From the NCBI GenBank assembly GCA_050299835.1, contig JBNKWP010000019.1, forward strand, positions 1-64,000: a DNA stretch of 64,000 nt, given 5' to 3'. Made by a program: the position numbers and the translations under genes. The notes under the pieces were generated by a model that was given only the letters and a program-made list of their open reading frames with translations, made no database searches and was not told the DNA's origin. This DNA comes from JAJDOD01 sp050299835 (GTDB taxonomy: Bacteria > Pseudomonadota > Alphaproteobacteria > Rhodobacterales > Rhodobacteraceae). How positions within the stretch are numbered: position 1 is the first letter of the stretch; each line of letters begins with the position of its first letter. Shown piece after piece: positions 52,972 through 61,054 of this stretch.

Positions 52972-54714
52972 ATGAAGGGTCTTCGGGTCATAACCTTTGT
53001 CGTCGCCGCGCTGGCCTTCGTCCTGACCGTCTGGTGGATGGGTCTGGGGCAGGCGCTGGACCAGTTGCACCGGCGTGGCCAGTCCGACCTGACGCTGGCC
53101 TCTGACCGCCTGATCAAACAGCTTTCGCGATACCGCGAACTGATTGTGGTTCTTGCCGGCGATCCGCAGCTTCAGCAGCCGTTTGCGTCCGACGCGGATC
53201 TTCAGGAAGTTCTGCTCCGTGCCGCCGATCTGTCCGGTGCACTCGATCTCGTGCTGATCAACGCGGATCGCCGTCTGGTTTCGAGCGCGAGCGGACAGCC
53301 TGCGGGTGCCTGGATCGAGGAAGACTTCATCGACCGCGCATTGTCCGGGGCGCTTGGCAATTTCCACGGCATCAGCCCCGAGTTCGACACGCGGGCCTTT
53401 TATTTCGCCGCGCCTGTCTTCGCACCGGACGGCCCGGTTGTGAGCGTCCTTGTTGCCATCGTGGATATGGACCCGGCAGAGGCGGAAGGGCGCGGGCAGA
53501 CGCCTGCGGTCCTTTTTACCGATGCTTTGGGCGTTACATTCTCTTCCAACCGGTCGGAACTGGTGCTGATGCATCGCGGCGAACGGCTTCAGGATTCGAC
53601 GGCGCGATATCGGGCGGATGTCCTGCGGCCCTTCTTTCCATACACCGAACGCCAGGTGGGTGATGTGCGGATCTGGAACACCGAGGCGGGCCCCTATGTG
53701 CCGGATCGCGCAGTTTACATTGCGCGGGACATGCCGATCTTCGATCTGACCGCCGAGGTTCTGGTCGATGCCCGCCCGGCCTATGTTGTCGCGGGCCTTC
53801 AGGCGAGCGTGACGGCGGCGCTTCTGGCCTTTTTCGGGGCAATCCTGTTCCTGACGGCGGAGCGCCGCCGGGCGCTCGCGCAGGCCAACGCGGTTCTGGA
53901 GGACCGGGTCGCTGAGAGGACCGAGGAGCTGTCCCGCATCAATGAAACGCTCAGGGGGGAAATCGCGGAACGGCGGGAGGCCGAAGCGGCACTTCAGCGG
54001 GCGCAGGACGAGCTTGTTCAAGTCGGCAAGCTGTCGGCGCTTGGGCAGATGTCGGCGGGCATCAGCCACGAGTTGAACCAGCCGCTTATGGCCATCCGGT
54101 CCTTTGCGGAGAACGGCACCAAGTTCCTTGCACGAGGCGATGCCGAGAAGGCGAATGGCAACCTTGGCAAGATTTCGGACCTTGCGGCGCGGATGGCGCG
54201 GATCATCAAGAACCTCAAGGCCTTTGCCCGGCAGGAAAGCGAGCCTGCGGTGCGCGTCGATCTGGTCTCCGTCGCGGAGGCTGCGGCGGAACTCACCGAG
54301 ACCCTGATCGCCAACGCCGGGATCGAGTTGACGCTCGATCTCGCGGGCGAACCCGTGTGGGTCGAGGGCGGCGAGGTGCGCCTGCAACAGGTGGTGGTCA
54401 ACCTGATCACCAACGCCGCCGACGCCATGTCGGATTCCGAGGTCAAACGCATCGACGTCTCCGTCAGGACCGATCCCGAGCCGGTCATCAGTGTTCGCGA
54501 TACGGGACCCGGCATTTCCGACCCTGACAAGATTTTCGAGCCATTCTATTCCACAAAAACCGTGGGCGACGGAGAGGGCACGGGACTTGGCCTGTCGATC
54601 TCCTACGGTCTGGTGCAAAGCTTCGGCGGTAATATCTCGGGCGACAACGCAGAAGGCGGAGGCGCGATATTCACGGTCCGCCTGAAGCCCTGGAAAGAGG
54701 AACTGGCCGCATGA
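52972..54714 (+). CDS. dctB: C4-dicarboxylate sensor histidine kinase DctB
   Basis: The 580-residue product has two membrane helices (about residues 5-25 and 275-295) around a periplasmic dCache-type sensor, a coiled coil, the HisKA box GQMSAGISHELNQPLMAIRS with the phosphorylated His, and the ATPase boxes NLITNAADAM, VRDTGPGISD and GTGLGLSISYG. DctB senses external C4-dicarboxylates. ATG 52972 (MKGLRVITF) is preferred to the TTG at 52963. It overlaps dctD by 4 bases. Confidence 0.92.
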   Translation: MKGLRVITFVVAALAFVLTVWWMGLGQALDQLHRRGQSDLTLASDRLIKQLSRYRELIVVLAGDPQLQQPFASDADLQEVLLRAADLSGALDLVLINADRRLVSSASGQPAGAWIEEDFIDRALSGALGNFHGISPEFDTRAFYFAAPVFAPDGPVVSVLVAIVDMDPAEAEGRGQTPAVLFTDALGVTFSSNRSELVLMHRGERLQDSTARYRADVLRPFFPYTERQVGDVRIWNTEAGPYVPDRAVYIARDMPIFDLTAEVLVDARPAYVVAGLQASVTAALLAFFGAILFLTAERRRALAQANAVLEDRVAERTEELSRINETLRGEIAERREAEAALQRAQDELVQVGKLSALGQMSAGISHELNQPLMAIRSFAENGTKFLARGDAEKANGNLGKISDLAARMARIIKNLKAFARQESEPAVRVDLVSVAEAAAELTETLIANAGIELTLDLAGEPVWVEGGEVRLQQVVVNLITNAADAMSDSEVKRIDVSVRTDPEPVISVRDTGPGISDPDKIFEPFYSTKTVGDGEGTGLGLSISYGLVQSFGGNISGDNAEGGGAIFTVRLKPWKEELAA

Positions 54715-55940
54715 GCGCCCATGTGCTTCTGGTCGAGGATGACGCGCCCGTGCGCGAGGCGCTTGTCCAGACGTTGGAGCTTGCCGGTCTAGATGTGACG
54801 CCTGCTGGGTCCTATGTCGTGGCAAAGGACCATATCACGCGGGATTTCCAGGGTGTGATCGTCTCCGACATAAGGATGCCGGGCAAGGATGGGCTGGAAC
54901 TTCTGGGCTATGCCCAGAAGACGGACCCCGAATTGCCGGTGATTCTTCTGACCGGCGAGGGCGACATTCCGATGGCCGTCGATGCGCTCAGCAAAGGGGC
55001 TTTCGACTTCCTGGAGAAACCTTGCCCGACCGAAATGCTCGTTTCCACCGTCGAGCGCGCGATGGAGGCCCGCCGCATCGCGCTCGACGATCGGCGGCTC
55101 AGAACGGAGATCCAGACAGGGGACGCCGCGTCCCGGCTTCTTTTCGGGCATTCCGCGCTGGCCGAGAAATTGCGCGACCAGTGCCGCCAGATCGCCAGGG
55201 TGCCGGGCTCCGTCCTGGTCGAAGGTCCGCCGGGTTCGGGCCTGTCGAAGGTGGCGGAGGTCCTGCACCTGTTGTCGCCCCGCGTGTCGGGCCCCTTCGT
55301 GAAGACCGCAGCGGGCGGATTGCAGGTCGAACACCTTCGGGACGCCATGACGGCAGCGCAGGACGGCAGCCTGTTTCTGAACGAGATTACCTCGTTGCCC
55401 TCCGACAGCCAGTACGAGTTGCTGGAAGCTCTGGAACGGTCGGGGTCGCTGCGCGTCCTGGCGGGGACGACACAGAATATTGACGACGCCATGCAGAACG
55501 GCACGTTCGATTCTGACCTTTATTACCGGCTGGAGGCCCTGCGTATCCGCATTCCGGCGCTGCGCGAAAGGCCGGAGGATATTCCCGTGCTGTTCCGCCA
55601 CTATGTGGCGCTCGCCTCCGAACAATCCGGCGTGACGCCGCGCCCGATCCCGCACGGCTTGCTCGCGTCGCTGATGAGCCAGGACTGGCCGGGAAACGCC
55701 CGTGCGCTGATGAACACGGCAATGCGCTTCACGCTGGGTCTGTCGCCAGATGAGGCCCCCGAGTTGGGGCTGGTGGAGAAGATGGCGCAGATCGAGGCAT
55801 CGTTGCTGATCGACGCGCTGACCCGGCACAAGGGCAATGCCACGGAAACCGCGCAAGCGTTACAGCTTCCAAGGAAGACCTTCTACGACAAGCTTACGAA
55901 ATACGGCATCCGGGCGGAGGATTATCGCGTCCAGTCCTAG
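54711..55940 (+). CDS. dctD: DctD-like response regulator with degenerate AAA+ domain
   Basis: The receiver domain is intact (acidic pair Asp10/Asp11, phosphoacceptor Asp53, Thr81, Lys103), and the C-terminus has the Fis-type helix-turn-helix (NATETAQALQLPRKTFYDKL). The central AAA+ domain is changed: the Walker A reads GPPGSGLS (172-179) with Leu178 in place of Lys, Walker B reads FLNEI with Asn224 in place of Asp, and the GAFTGA loop is missing because the stretch between PFVKTAAGG and FLNEI is short. Total 409 residues against about 440 normally. It therefore cannot activate sigma-54 in the usual way and may work with another sigma factor, as known for NtrC of Rhodobacter. Confidence 0.9.
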   Translation: MSAHVLLVEDDAPVREALVQTLELAGLDVTPAGSYVVAKDHITRDFQGVIVSDIRMPGKDGLELLGYAQKTDPELPVILLTGEGDIPMAVDALSKGAFDFLEKPCPTEMLVSTVERAMEARRIALDDRRLRTEIQTGDAASRLLFGHSALAEKLRDQCRQIARVPGSVLVEGPPGSGLSKVAEVLHLLSPRVSGPFVKTAAGGLQVEHLRDAMTAAQDGSLFLNEITSLPSDSQYELLEALERSGSLRVLAGTTQNIDDAMQNGTFDSDLYYRLEALRIRIPALRERPEDIPVLFRHYVALASEQSGVTPRPIPHGLLASLMSQDWPGNARALMNTAMRFTLGLSPDEAPELGLVEKMAQIEASLLIDALTRHKGNATETAQALQLPRKTFYDKLTKYGIRAEDYRVQS

Positions 55941-55959
55941 TTGGTGTGTCGGTGCCGAA

Positions 55960-55981
55960 AATGTGCGGGAATCCGCACATT
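55960..55981. promoter_or_regulatory. DctD-type binding palindrome upstream of dctP
   Basis: AATGTGCGG-GAAT-CCGCACATT is a perfect 9-bp palindrome with a 4-base centre. It contains the TGTGCGG-N4-CCGCACA core of rhizobial DctD activator sites and lies 155 bases before the dctP start. No -24/-12 sigma-54 promoter (TGGCAC-N5-TTGC) was found between it and the gene. Confidence 0.8.
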
Positions 55982-56135
55982 CCCTGAGGGCCGGTGTTCC
56001 GATTGCCACACAATCTCGCTTAGACGTTCCGTAAACATCTAAAAATTAACGCAAAAATAAATTTCTCAAAATTCTTGTCAGGGAAAGGATGGTCGCGATG
56101 CTTGGTGGCGGAAGTTCATTCTTGGGAGGTACATC

Positions 56136-57137
56136 ATGAAATTCCTGACAACCGCGGTCATTGCCGCGTCTCTCAGCGTTGCCGCGACTGCCGGTTTCGC
56201 GTCCTGCGAGGATGGCGAGATCGTCGTCAAGTTCAGCCACGTCACCAACACCGACAAGCACCCCAAAGGCATTGCCGCGACGCTTCTGGCAGAGCGCGTC
56301 AATGAAGAGATGAACGGCACCATGTGCATGGAGGTCTTCCCGAACTCCACGCTTTACACCGACGAGAAGGCGCTTGAAGCCCTGCTTCAGGGCGACATCC
56401 AGCTTGCCGCGCCGTCGCTGTCGCTGTTCGAGAAGTTCACCAAGCAATACCGCATCTTCGACCTGCCCTTCATGTTCAAGGACATCGCTGCCGTGGACGC
56501 GTTCCAGGCGTCCGAGGCGGGTACGGCGATGAAGAACGCCATGCAGCGCCGCGGTCTGCAGGGGCTGGAGTTCTGGCACAACGGCATGAAGCAGATGTCG
56601 GCCAACGTGCCGCTGATCAATCCGACCGATGCCAACGGCTTGAAGTTCCGCGTTCAGCCCTCTGACGTGCTGGTCGCGCAGATGGAAGCCATTGGCGGGT
56701 CGCCCCAGAAAATGGCCTTCGCCGAGGTTTACGGTGCGCTGCAGCAGGGCGTCGTGGACGGGCAGGAGAACACCTGGTCGAACATATTCGGCCGCAAGTT
56801 CTTCGAAGTGCAGGACGGCGTGACCGAAACCAACCACGGTATTATCGACTATCTCGTCGTGACCAGCGTGGACTGGCTCGACAGCCTGGACGCGGATGTG
56901 CGTGACCAGTTCCTGACCATCCTGCGCGAAGTGACCGAAACCCGGAACTCCGAGTCCACGAAAGTGAACGAGGATGCCAAGCAGGCGATTATCACGGCTG
57001 GCGGCGAAGTGCGCACTCTGACGCCCGAACAGCGCGCGGCCTGGGTCGAAGCGATGAAGCCGGTCTGGGATCAGTTCTCCGACGACGTAGGCCAGGAAAA
57101 CATCGACGCGGCGCAAGCCATCAACGCATCCATGTAA
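56136..57137 (+). CDS. dctP: TRAP transporter substrate-binding protein DctP
   Basis: The 333-residue product begins with a signal peptide (MKFLTTAVIAASLSVAATAG) and has the DctP fold: IVVKFSHVTNTDKHPKGIAA, NSTLYTDEKALEALLQGDIQ, and LKFRVQPSDVLVAQMEAIGG, in which the Arg of KFRVQ contacts the substrate carboxylate. It binds succinate, malate or fumarate in the periplasm. GGGAGG precedes the start. A strong stem-loop separates it from dctQM. Confidence 0.95.
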   Translation: MKFLTTAVIAASLSVAATAGFASCEDGEIVVKFSHVTNTDKHPKGIAATLLAERVNEEMNGTMCMEVFPNSTLYTDEKALEALLQGDIQLAAPSLSLFEKFTKQYRIFDLPFMFKDIAAVDAFQASEAGTAMKNAMQRRGLQGLEFWHNGMKQMSANVPLINPTDANGLKFRVQPSDVLVAQMEAIGGSPQKMAFAEVYGALQQGVVDGQENTWSNIFGRKFFEVQDGVTETNHGIIDYLVVTSVDWLDSLDADVRDQFLTILREVTETRNSESTKVNEDAKQAIITAGGEVRTLTPEQRAAWVEAMKPVWDQFSDDVGQENIDAAQAINASM

Positions 57138-57145
57138 TCTGACTT

Positions 57146-57173
57146 TTCCGGGGGCCATGATCGGCCCCCGGAA
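57146..57173 (+). terminator. stem-loop between dctP and dctQM
   Basis: An 11-bp perfect stem (TTCCGGGGGCC / GGCCCCCGGAA) around ATGATC, without T-run, between the stop of dctP and the start of dctQ. Such hairpins protect the 3' end of dctP mRNA and lower the level of dctQM, matching the excess of binding protein needed by TRAP systems. Confidence 0.75.
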
Positions 57174-57196
57174 CTCTGCTGGGGAGGAGAGGAATC

Positions 57197-57859
57197 ATGC
57201 GCCGTTCCTGGACGGATAAAATAGAGGAAACGCTGATCGCGGTTCTTCTGGGACTGATGACGATCATCACCTTCGCCAATGTCGTGGCGCGGTATGTCTT
57301 CACTTCAAACATTCTCTGGGCGCTGGAACTTACCGTGTTCCTCTTTGCCTGGCTTGTGCTTCTGGGCGCGTCCTACGGCGTGAAGATGAACGCCCATCTG
57401 GGCGTTGATTTGGTCGTCGAGATGGTCTCTCCGCCAATACGCAAGGTGCTGGGGCTTCTTGCCGTGGCCGTTTGTCTCGCGTTTTCCTTTCTGATGCTGA
57501 AAGGCGCCTGGGATTACTGGGCCAACTTCGCCAACCTGCCCGCGACCGAGGGGCGCTGGTTCCCGACAGGCTTCGAGGAGAACTACCGGGAAAACGGCTG
57601 GTACGAAGTGTTCAGCGTGCCGTTGCCCGAATGGCTGCGCTGGATGGAGGACGCCTTCAACGAGGGCGAGGAATACGAGAAAATCCCGCGTCTGATCCCC
57701 TATGCCGTGCTGCCGCTTTCGATGGCTTTGCTGCTTTTCCGGTTCCTGCAGGCAGGGTGGGGCGTCTACACCGGTCGTCTGGACCGGATCGTCGCGAGCC
57801 ACGAGGTCGAGGAGGAACTTGAGCAGATCCGTGAAGACCAGAAAGAGGAGGCGGTCTGA
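57197..57859 (+). CDS. dctQ: TRAP transporter small permease subunit DctQ
   Basis: The 220-residue product has four membrane helices: about residues 13-35, 48-68, 82-105 and 168-188. A long loop between helices 3 and 4 (about residues 106-167, with ATEGRWFPTGFEENYREN) is characteristic of C4-dicarboxylate DctQ proteins. The C-terminal tail is acidic. GGAGAGGA precedes the ATG. Its stop overlaps the dctM start. Confidence 0.92.
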   Translation: MRRSWTDKIEETLIAVLLGLMTIITFANVVARYVFTSNILWALELTVFLFAWLVLLGASYGVKMNAHLGVDLVVEMVSPPIRKVLGLLAVAVCLAFSFLMLKGAWDYWANFANLPATEGRWFPTGFEENYRENGWYEVFSVPLPEWLRWMEDAFNEGEEYEKIPRLIPYAVLPLSMALLLFRFLQAGWGVYTGRLDRIVASHEVEEELEQIREDQKEEAV

Positions 57860-59274
57860 TGGAAGTTGTCCTTCTCTTCGCGATGGTGATCGGGCTTTTG
57901 ATGCTTGGTGTGCCGATTGCCGTGTCGCTCGGCATGAGTTCGGTGCTGTTCCTCTTGTGGTTCTCCGACAGTTCCATGGCCTCGGTTGCGGGCACGCTGT
58001 TTTCGGCCTTCGAGGGCCATTTCACCCTGCTGGCCATTCCGTTCTTTATCCTGGCCTCGTCCTTCATGACAACGGGCGGCGTGGCGCGGCGGATCATCCG
58101 CTTCTCCATCGCCTGTGTCGGGCATTTCCCCGGCGGTCTGGCCATCGCGGGCGTCTTCGCCTGTATGCTCTTCGCGGCTTTGTCCGGCTCGTCTCCGGCG
58201 ACTGTTGTGGCCATCGGCTCCATCGTGATCGCGGGGATGCGGCAGGTGGGCTATACCAAGGAATTCGCCGCTGGCGTGATCTGTAACGCGGGCACGCTTG
58301 GCATCCTGATCCCGCCGTCCATCGTCATGGTCGTCTATGCCGCTGCCGTGGATGTGTCCGTCGGACGGATGTTCCTGGCCGGCGTCATTCCCGGCCTTCT
58401 GGCGGGCCTGATGCTGATGGTAACGATCTTCGTGATTGCCAAGGTGAAGGGATTGCCGAAAGGCGAATGGCAGGGCTGGGGGGAGGTCTTTGCCTCCGGT
58501 CGTGAAGCCGGATGGGGCCTGTTCCTGATCGTCATCATCCTGGGCGGCATCTATGGCGGCATCTTCACGCCGACAGAGGCCGCGGCGGTTGCCGCCGTCT
58601 ATGCCTTCTTCATCGCGACTTTCGTCTATCGCGACATGGGGCCACTGGCGCATGCGAAGGCGCGGAGCCTGTCGGCAGCGGCAGTGGATACCGAGATCAC
58701 CGGTCAGAGATCCACGCTTTTGCAGAAGCCCTGGGCCATTGTCACCTGCTTCTTCCATCCCGACACGCGGGCGACGTTGTTCGACGCGGGCAAGCTGACG
58801 ATCACGCTGCTCTTCGTGATTGCCAATGCGCTGATCCTGAAACACGTCCTGACCGACGAACAGGTGCCGCAGAAGATCGCGGGCGCCATGCTCGATGCAG
58901 GGTTCGGTCCGGTGGTGTTCCTGATCGTGGTCAACGTCATCCTGCTGATCGGCGGCCAGTTCATGGAGCCGTCGGGGCTTCTGGTCATCGTGGCGCCGCT
59001 CGTGTTCCCGATTGCCATGGAACTGGGCATCGACCCGATCCATCTTGGCATCATCATGGTGGTGAACATGGAGATCGGGATGATCACCCCGCCTGTCGGT
59101 CTGAACCTTTTCGTCACGTCCGGGGTCGCGGGCATGCCGATGATGGCCGTGGTGCGCGCGGCGCTGCCATTCCTTGCAGTGCTCTTCGTGTTCCTGATCC
59201 TCGTCACTTACGTGCCGATCATCTCCACGCTTCTACCCACCTATTTCATGGGGCCGGAGCTGATCACGAACTAA
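57859..59274 (+). CDS. dctM: TRAP transporter large permease subunit DctM
   Basis: The 471-residue product has about 12 membrane helices and the DctM signatures GTLFSAFEGHFTLLAIPFFI, GTLGILIPPSIVMVVY, and GMITPPVGLNLFVTSGVA. A hydrophilic insert of about 60 residues at 245-305 (around RDMGPLAHAKAR) makes it longer than the basic 427-residue form, as in Rhodobacter DctM. It starts on the dctQ stop (TGATG). It uses the sodium gradient to take up C4-dicarboxylates. Confidence 0.94.
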   Translation: MEVVLLFAMVIGLLMLGVPIAVSLGMSSVLFLLWFSDSSMASVAGTLFSAFEGHFTLLAIPFFILASSFMTTGGVARRIIRFSIACVGHFPGGLAIAGVFACMLFAALSGSSPATVVAIGSIVIAGMRQVGYTKEFAAGVICNAGTLGILIPPSIVMVVYAAAVDVSVGRMFLAGVIPGLLAGLMLMVTIFVIAKVKGLPKGEWQGWGEVFASGREAGWGLFLIVIILGGIYGGIFTPTEAAAVAAVYAFFIATFVYRDMGPLAHAKARSLSAAAVDTEITGQRSTLLQKPWAIVTCFFHPDTRATLFDAGKLTITLLFVIANALILKHVLTDEQVPQKIAGAMLDAGFGPVVFLIVVNVILLIGGQFMEPSGLLVIVAPLVFPIAMELGIDPIHLGIIMVVNMEIGMITPPVGLNLFVTSGVAGMPMMAVVRAALPFLAVLFVFLILVTYVPIISTLLPTYFMGPELITN

Positions 59275-59303
59275 GAAATGCGCCGGCTTTGCCGTCGCGA
59301 ATG

Positions 59304-59410
59304 GCGAGGGGGCTTTGCCCCCTCGCGCCTCTCGGTTCTTGCATGGCAAGCACCTGTCGGCAGTGCATCGCGAGGCAATGCACGAGAGACCCCAGGATAT
59401 TTTGGGACCG
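59304..59410. repeat. composite intergenic repeat with GAGGGGGC-TTT-GCCCCCTC stem and CCCAGGATATTTTGGGACC core
   Basis: A 9-bp GC stem (about 59306-59324) is followed by CTCGGTTCTTGCATGGCAAG, a TGCATCGCG/GCAATGCA pair of half-palindromes and CCCCAGGATATTTTGGGACC (59390-59409). It fills the space between the convergent dctM and VOC genes and is the longest member of the repeat family in this window. Confidence 0.7.
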
Positions 59411-59420
59411 ACAAAGGCAG

Positions 59421-59789
59421 TTAGTCGTAGCGCGCAACTTCGACGAGGTTGCCGTCAGGGTCGTTGAAATAGATCGACGTAATCGGACCGATCGCACCGG
59501 TCTTGGCGACGGGGCCTTCCTTGATTTCCACTCCCTCCGCTTCGAGATGGGCGAGCAGAGCGTCGGTTTCCATCTCCGTGATGAGGCACAGATCGCCCGA
59601 GCCGATCCCGGCGTAATTGCGGGTTTCCTGGCCAAGGGTCTGAAGGTTGATCTTCTGATTGCCAAAGCGCAGCGCGCGGCGGGTTCCAGCAAAAGTGACG
59701 ACCTCCATTTTCAGGACGCGTTCGTAAAAGGCCGCGGCCCGGTCGATGTCGCGCACGGTCAGGACGATGTGGTCGATATGGGAGATCAT
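59421..59789 (-). CDS. VOC family (glyoxalase/dioxygenase-like) protein
   Basis: The 122-residue product has a single VOC module: MISHIDHIVLTVRDIDRAAA with a metal His, FGNQKINLQT, GSGDLCLITE, and the end YFNDPDGNLVEVARYD with a metal Glu. Such proteins act as lyases, dioxygenases or binding proteins; I cannot name a substrate. The ATG at 59789 fits the family; an upstream ATG at 59813 would add eight residues. It is alone on its strand. Confidence 0.85.
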   Translation of the reverse strand: MISHIDHIVLTVRDIDRAAAFYERVLKMEVVTFAGTRRALRFGNQKINLQTLGQETRNYAGIGSGDLCLITEMETDALLAHLEAEGVEIKEGPVAKTGAIGPITSIYFNDPDGNLVEVARYD

Positions 59790-59844
59790 GCGGCCAGAGA
59801 AACCCGTTCCCATGGCCTTTGCAACTGCTGCGATCCGCGCAGTT

Positions 59845-60015
59845 TCAGATTTGCTTGCCGACGCGGTTGTTGGCGATGGCTGCGGTCTGTGCCGCTGCGA
59901 GGTGAAGGATCAGTGTCGTGCGCCTGACGTGGAGGAAAAGCGTCTTCGCCCCGGTCATGGAGCGCTTTACCGCCGCTGTTTTTGCCGCCTCAGGAAATGC
60001 AATGACGTTCTGCAT
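59845..60015 (-). CDS. 56-residue small basic protein
   Basis: A short frame starts MQNVIAFPEAAKTAAVKRSM and ends VGKQI; it is rich in Ala, Arg and Thr with one weakly hydrophobic stretch (TLILHLAAAQTAAIA). GGGAG lies 10 bases before the ATG. The MQNVIAFP-like start and the position in an otherwise empty gap make it plausible, but I recognise no family. Confidence 0.45.
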   Translation of the reverse strand: MQNVIAFPEAAKTAAVKRSMTGAKTLFLHVRRTTLILHLAAAQTAAIANNRVGKQI

Positions 60016-60120
60016 CAGATTGGACTCCCGTTACCCACGTTTTCGTAAATCCTCTCATTGTGTCCGAGTATGGGCACAAAACGGGTATCTTTTCGGTTAA
60101 TGTTGAGAAACTTTCTGGCG

Positions 60121-61050
60121 CTAAGGCAGAATCAAAAGCCAGAACCAGGCCGTGAAGATGGAAAGTGAGGTGGCCAGAAGTACCGAGGATGCGGCCACGC
60201 GGGGGGCCGATCCGTACAGATTGGCGAAGATATAGGCGTTGACGCCTGGCGCCATCGCCGCTGTCAGGATGAGGGAACGGAAGGCGTCCCTGTCAAGATC
60301 AAGAATGGTTCCGAAGCTCCATGCGAGGCCGGGGTGGAGCAGGAGCGAGATAGCGCAGACCATGCCGATCACCTTCAGATCGCCCTCCGGGCGGTAGCGG
60401 ACCAGCACGCCGCCCAGGCCGAACAGCGCGGCCGGCAGCGCCGATCGGGCCATCAGGTCGACACCGTTCAGGAAGAAATTCGGCAGGGGCAGGCCGGTGA
60501 TGTTGACCAGAAGGCCCAGCCCGATGCCGACGATCAGCGCATTGTGGAACATCGCCGAGGCAACCCTGCGCACGGTCCGGGCCGGGGACTGGCCGCTGCC
60601 GCGCACGATCTCCATCACAGTGACGCCGATCAGGTACATTGCCGGCGCGTGGAAGGCGATGATGGCGTAGTTGCCCGCCAGCGCCTCTGTCCCGAAGGCG
60701 CGTTCGGTAATGGCGAGGCCCAGAAGGACGGAGTTGGAGAAAAGGCAGGTGAAGCCGATGGCCACGCTGTCCGGCCCAGTACGACCGAAGAGCATCCGTG
60801 CGCCCGCGATGCCGGTGATGAAACAGATGATCGCTGCCACGTAGAAGCTGGTGAGAAGCGATGCGTTCAGCTCCGTGGCAAGGTCAAGCCGGGCAATAGC
60901 CCCGAAGAGCAGGCAGGGAATGGCGAAGCCCTGGGTGAACTTCATCAGGTTGTCGATGGCCTGGTCGCTGAAATAGCCGCGCCATGTCGCCACGTAACCG
61001 GCTCCCATCACGAGGAAGACCGGCAGGATGACGTCCAGAAGCGCCTGCAT
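60121..61050 (-). CDS. AEC (auxin efflux carrier) family transporter
   Basis: The 309-residue product has about ten membrane helices in two inverted halves. The start MQALLDVILPVFLVMGAGYV and QGFAIPCLLFGAIARLD are AEC-like, and AMAPGVNAYIFANLYG is the second crossover motif. Substrates in this family are small carboxylates such as malate or malonate; none can be fixed here. It follows the MBL hydrolase gene by 4 bases and probably shares its transcript. Confidence 0.88.
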   Translation of the reverse strand: MQALLDVILPVFLVMGAGYVATWRGYFSDQAIDNLMKFTQGFAIPCLLFGAIARLDLATELNASLLTSFYVAAIICFITGIAGARMLFGRTGPDSVAIGFTCLFSNSVLLGLAITERAFGTEALAGNYAIIAFHAPAMYLIGVTVMEIVRGSGQSPARTVRRVASAMFHNALIVGIGLGLLVNITGLPLPNFFLNGVDLMARSALPAALFGLGGVLVRYRPEGDLKVIGMVCAISLLLHPGLAWSFGTILDLDRDAFRSLILTAAMAPGVNAYIFANLYGSAPRVAASSVLLATSLSIFTAWFWLLILP

Positions 61051-61054
61051 CGCG

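Noticed and set aside
52351..54825. An 824-residue open frame on the - strand
   Set aside because: Antisense to the DUF2478 gene and dctB, both of which have full family motifs; composition is Arg/Gln/His-rich without domain.
55982..56135. A sigma-54 promoter upstream of dctP
   Set aside because: I looked for TGGCAC-N5-TTGC and for GG-N10-GC in a suitable context and found no acceptable match, although the DctD-type palindrome is present.
57766..59043. A 425-residue open frame on the - strand
   Set aside because: Antisense to dctM; rich in His, Asp and Arg as expected from the complement of membrane-protein codons.
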